NCBI GenBank assembly: GCA_030949565.1
Contig: JAUZSK010000052.1
Coordinates: 1-64,000, forward strand
Length of the DNA stretch: 64,000 nt
Direction of reading: 5' to 3'
Source of the DNA: Enterobacterales bacterium
GTDB taxonomy: Bacteria > Pseudomonadota > Gammaproteobacteria > Enterobacterales > Kangiellaceae
In this document: positions 63,287 through 64,000 of the stretch, piece after piece
Layout of the letters: every line of letters starts with the position of its first letter
Numbering within the stretch: the stretch's first letter is position 1
Made by a program: the position numbers and the translations under genes
Notes under the pieces: generated by a model
The model's input: only the letters and a program-made list of their open reading frames with translations
What the model was told of the DNA's origin: nothing
Databases searched by the model: none

Positions 63287-63691
63287 TGTTTTGCTCCTAA
63301 AATAATTTAGTTGTGTCTAGTTGTTGCAGACTGAGATAGCTATTTCATCTCTATACAGGGCGCTACTATAGAAGTAATCTAATAAAAGTCAATTATATTA
63401 AATCGCTTTTTAAGTCTAATAGTTCATAAATCAACCAATCTTGATTCGAATCACTAAATTTAGAGATACCATTTGTATTCAGTGGTTTAGCCTTATATAA
63501 TGCGCTTAGCTCTTAACTGTCAATTTTTTTCGTCCCGAAACTGTTTTGTTTGGCTGATTTGATGAGTTTTTGTTCAATGAATACTAAAGTAATTTCAATT
63601 AACACTAAAAAGTTTAGCAGAATAATTAAAAGTTGCCTAAAATTATACCCAGTGAGTCTTCTACTCTTAAAAATCGAGAATAATTGATATC
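63287..63691 (+). promoter_or_regulatory. gltA-sdhC divergent region with sdhC promoter
   Basis: In this 405-bp divergent region, TTGTAT at 63473-63478 and TATAAT at 63496-63501 are 17 bp apart and face sdhC, leaving a leader of about 185 nt. The gltA promoter should lie near 63300-63400 on the other strand but I cannot fix it. Confidence 0.55.
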
Positions 63692-64000
63692 GTGAATAAA
63701 AATAGACCCGGCAGTGTCAACCTCGCCACCATGGTGAAGCTTAGTTGGCCAATAACCTCATTGTCTTCAATACTACATCGCGTTACAGGCGTTTTATTAT
63801 TTTTGGCAATTCCTTTTTTCCTTTGGGCTATAGAACTAAGTCTTAGCTCTCAATCTGGCTTTAACCAAATTCAACAGGTGTTACAAGGCGATGTCGCCAA
63901 GTTCATCAGTTGGACCATCCTTTCCATGCTGTGTTATCACATGATTGCTGGAGCTCGTCATCTTTTGATGGACGCTGGCATCGGTGAATCCTTGGAAGGT
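63692..64000 (+). CDS. sdhC: succinate dehydrogenase cytochrome b556 subunit (partial)
   Basis: Membrane anchor of complex II, binding heme b with SdhD. From GTG 63692 it reads NRPGSVNLATMVKLSWPITS, then SSILHRVTGVLLFLAIPFF, then HMIAGARHLLMDAGIG with the heme-ligand region HxxxGxRHLxxD. 103 codons are inside the window and the frame runs off the right edge. The SxxHRxTG motif contacts ubiquinone in the family. Confidence 0.93.
   Translation, partial: MNKNRPGSVNLATMVKLSWPITSLSSILHRVTGVLLFLAIPFFLWAIELSLSSQSGFNQIQQVLQGDVAKFISWTILSMLCYHMIAGARHLLMDAGIGESLEG

Overview
The window looks like chromosomal DNA of an AT-rich gammaproteobacterium. The gene order rluE / monomeric icd / cspD / clpS / clpA / infA, with aat and bpt nearby, is gammaproteobacterial. 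The leucine-degradation cluster, peptidase M2 and DUF3422/DUF1415 genes suggest something near Kangiella/Aliikangiella; that placement is a guess from gene content.

Layout. (1) 1-3400 is a decayed zone: an IS66 transposase tail, the C-terminal part of a ribosomal protein S9 gene, a full-length wrecked endonuclease III gene (nth), and a wrecked M14 carboxypeptidase gene. (2) 3578-10589 holds a DUF5916 outer-membrane protein, a 91-bp tandem repeat array whose units fold back on themselves, dpaL, a metallo-beta-lactamase-fold hydrolase, DUF3422 and DUF1415. (3) 10640-13822 is an accessory patch: three evenly spaced palindromes, then two DUF2589 genes, a small trypco2-like gene and a secreted-type amidase gene. 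This is the first candidate for an undescribed system. (4) 13874-23802 holds hutI/hutF, a MATE pump, a secretin-N-like protein, a phospholipase-D-like DUF7931 protein, a GNAT acetyltransferase, purB, a possible OGG-fold protein and rluE. (5) 24112-30448 holds icd, cspD, clpS, clpA and infA. (6) 30799-37394 is a catabolic cassette (LysR, AGCS amino-acid symporter, three RraA/HMG-aldolase paralogues, aminotransferase, alpha/beta hydrolase), followed by a Tn3-type transposase tail. It separates infA from bpt-aat and is the second candidate for an undescribed system. (7) 37924-39371 is bpt-aat, which with clpS/clpA completes the N-degron pathway. (8) 39390-50310 is a full leucine/isovalerate degradation cluster (liuR-liuA-thiolase-acyl-CoA dehydrogenase-liuB-liuC-liuD-liuE-scoA-scoB), converting isovaleryl-CoA to acetoacetate and acetyl-CoA. 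(9) 50490-64000 holds a pilin-like protein, peptidase M2, a chalcone-isomerase-like protein, MscS, PilZ, a single LolC/E-type permease with LolD, tRNA-Glu, a nitroreductase, asnS, free-methionine-R-sulfoxide reductase, gltA and the start of sdhC.

Ten genes outside the decayed zone are split by small indels, most of them one extra base in an A/T run (clpA, AGCS, aminotransferase, liuD, acd, liuR, asnS, msrC, DUF2589-2, amidase). Several are essential or central, so sequencing error is the simplest explanation for most. The 1-3400 zone is different: its genes carry many indels and stops each, as in real decay.
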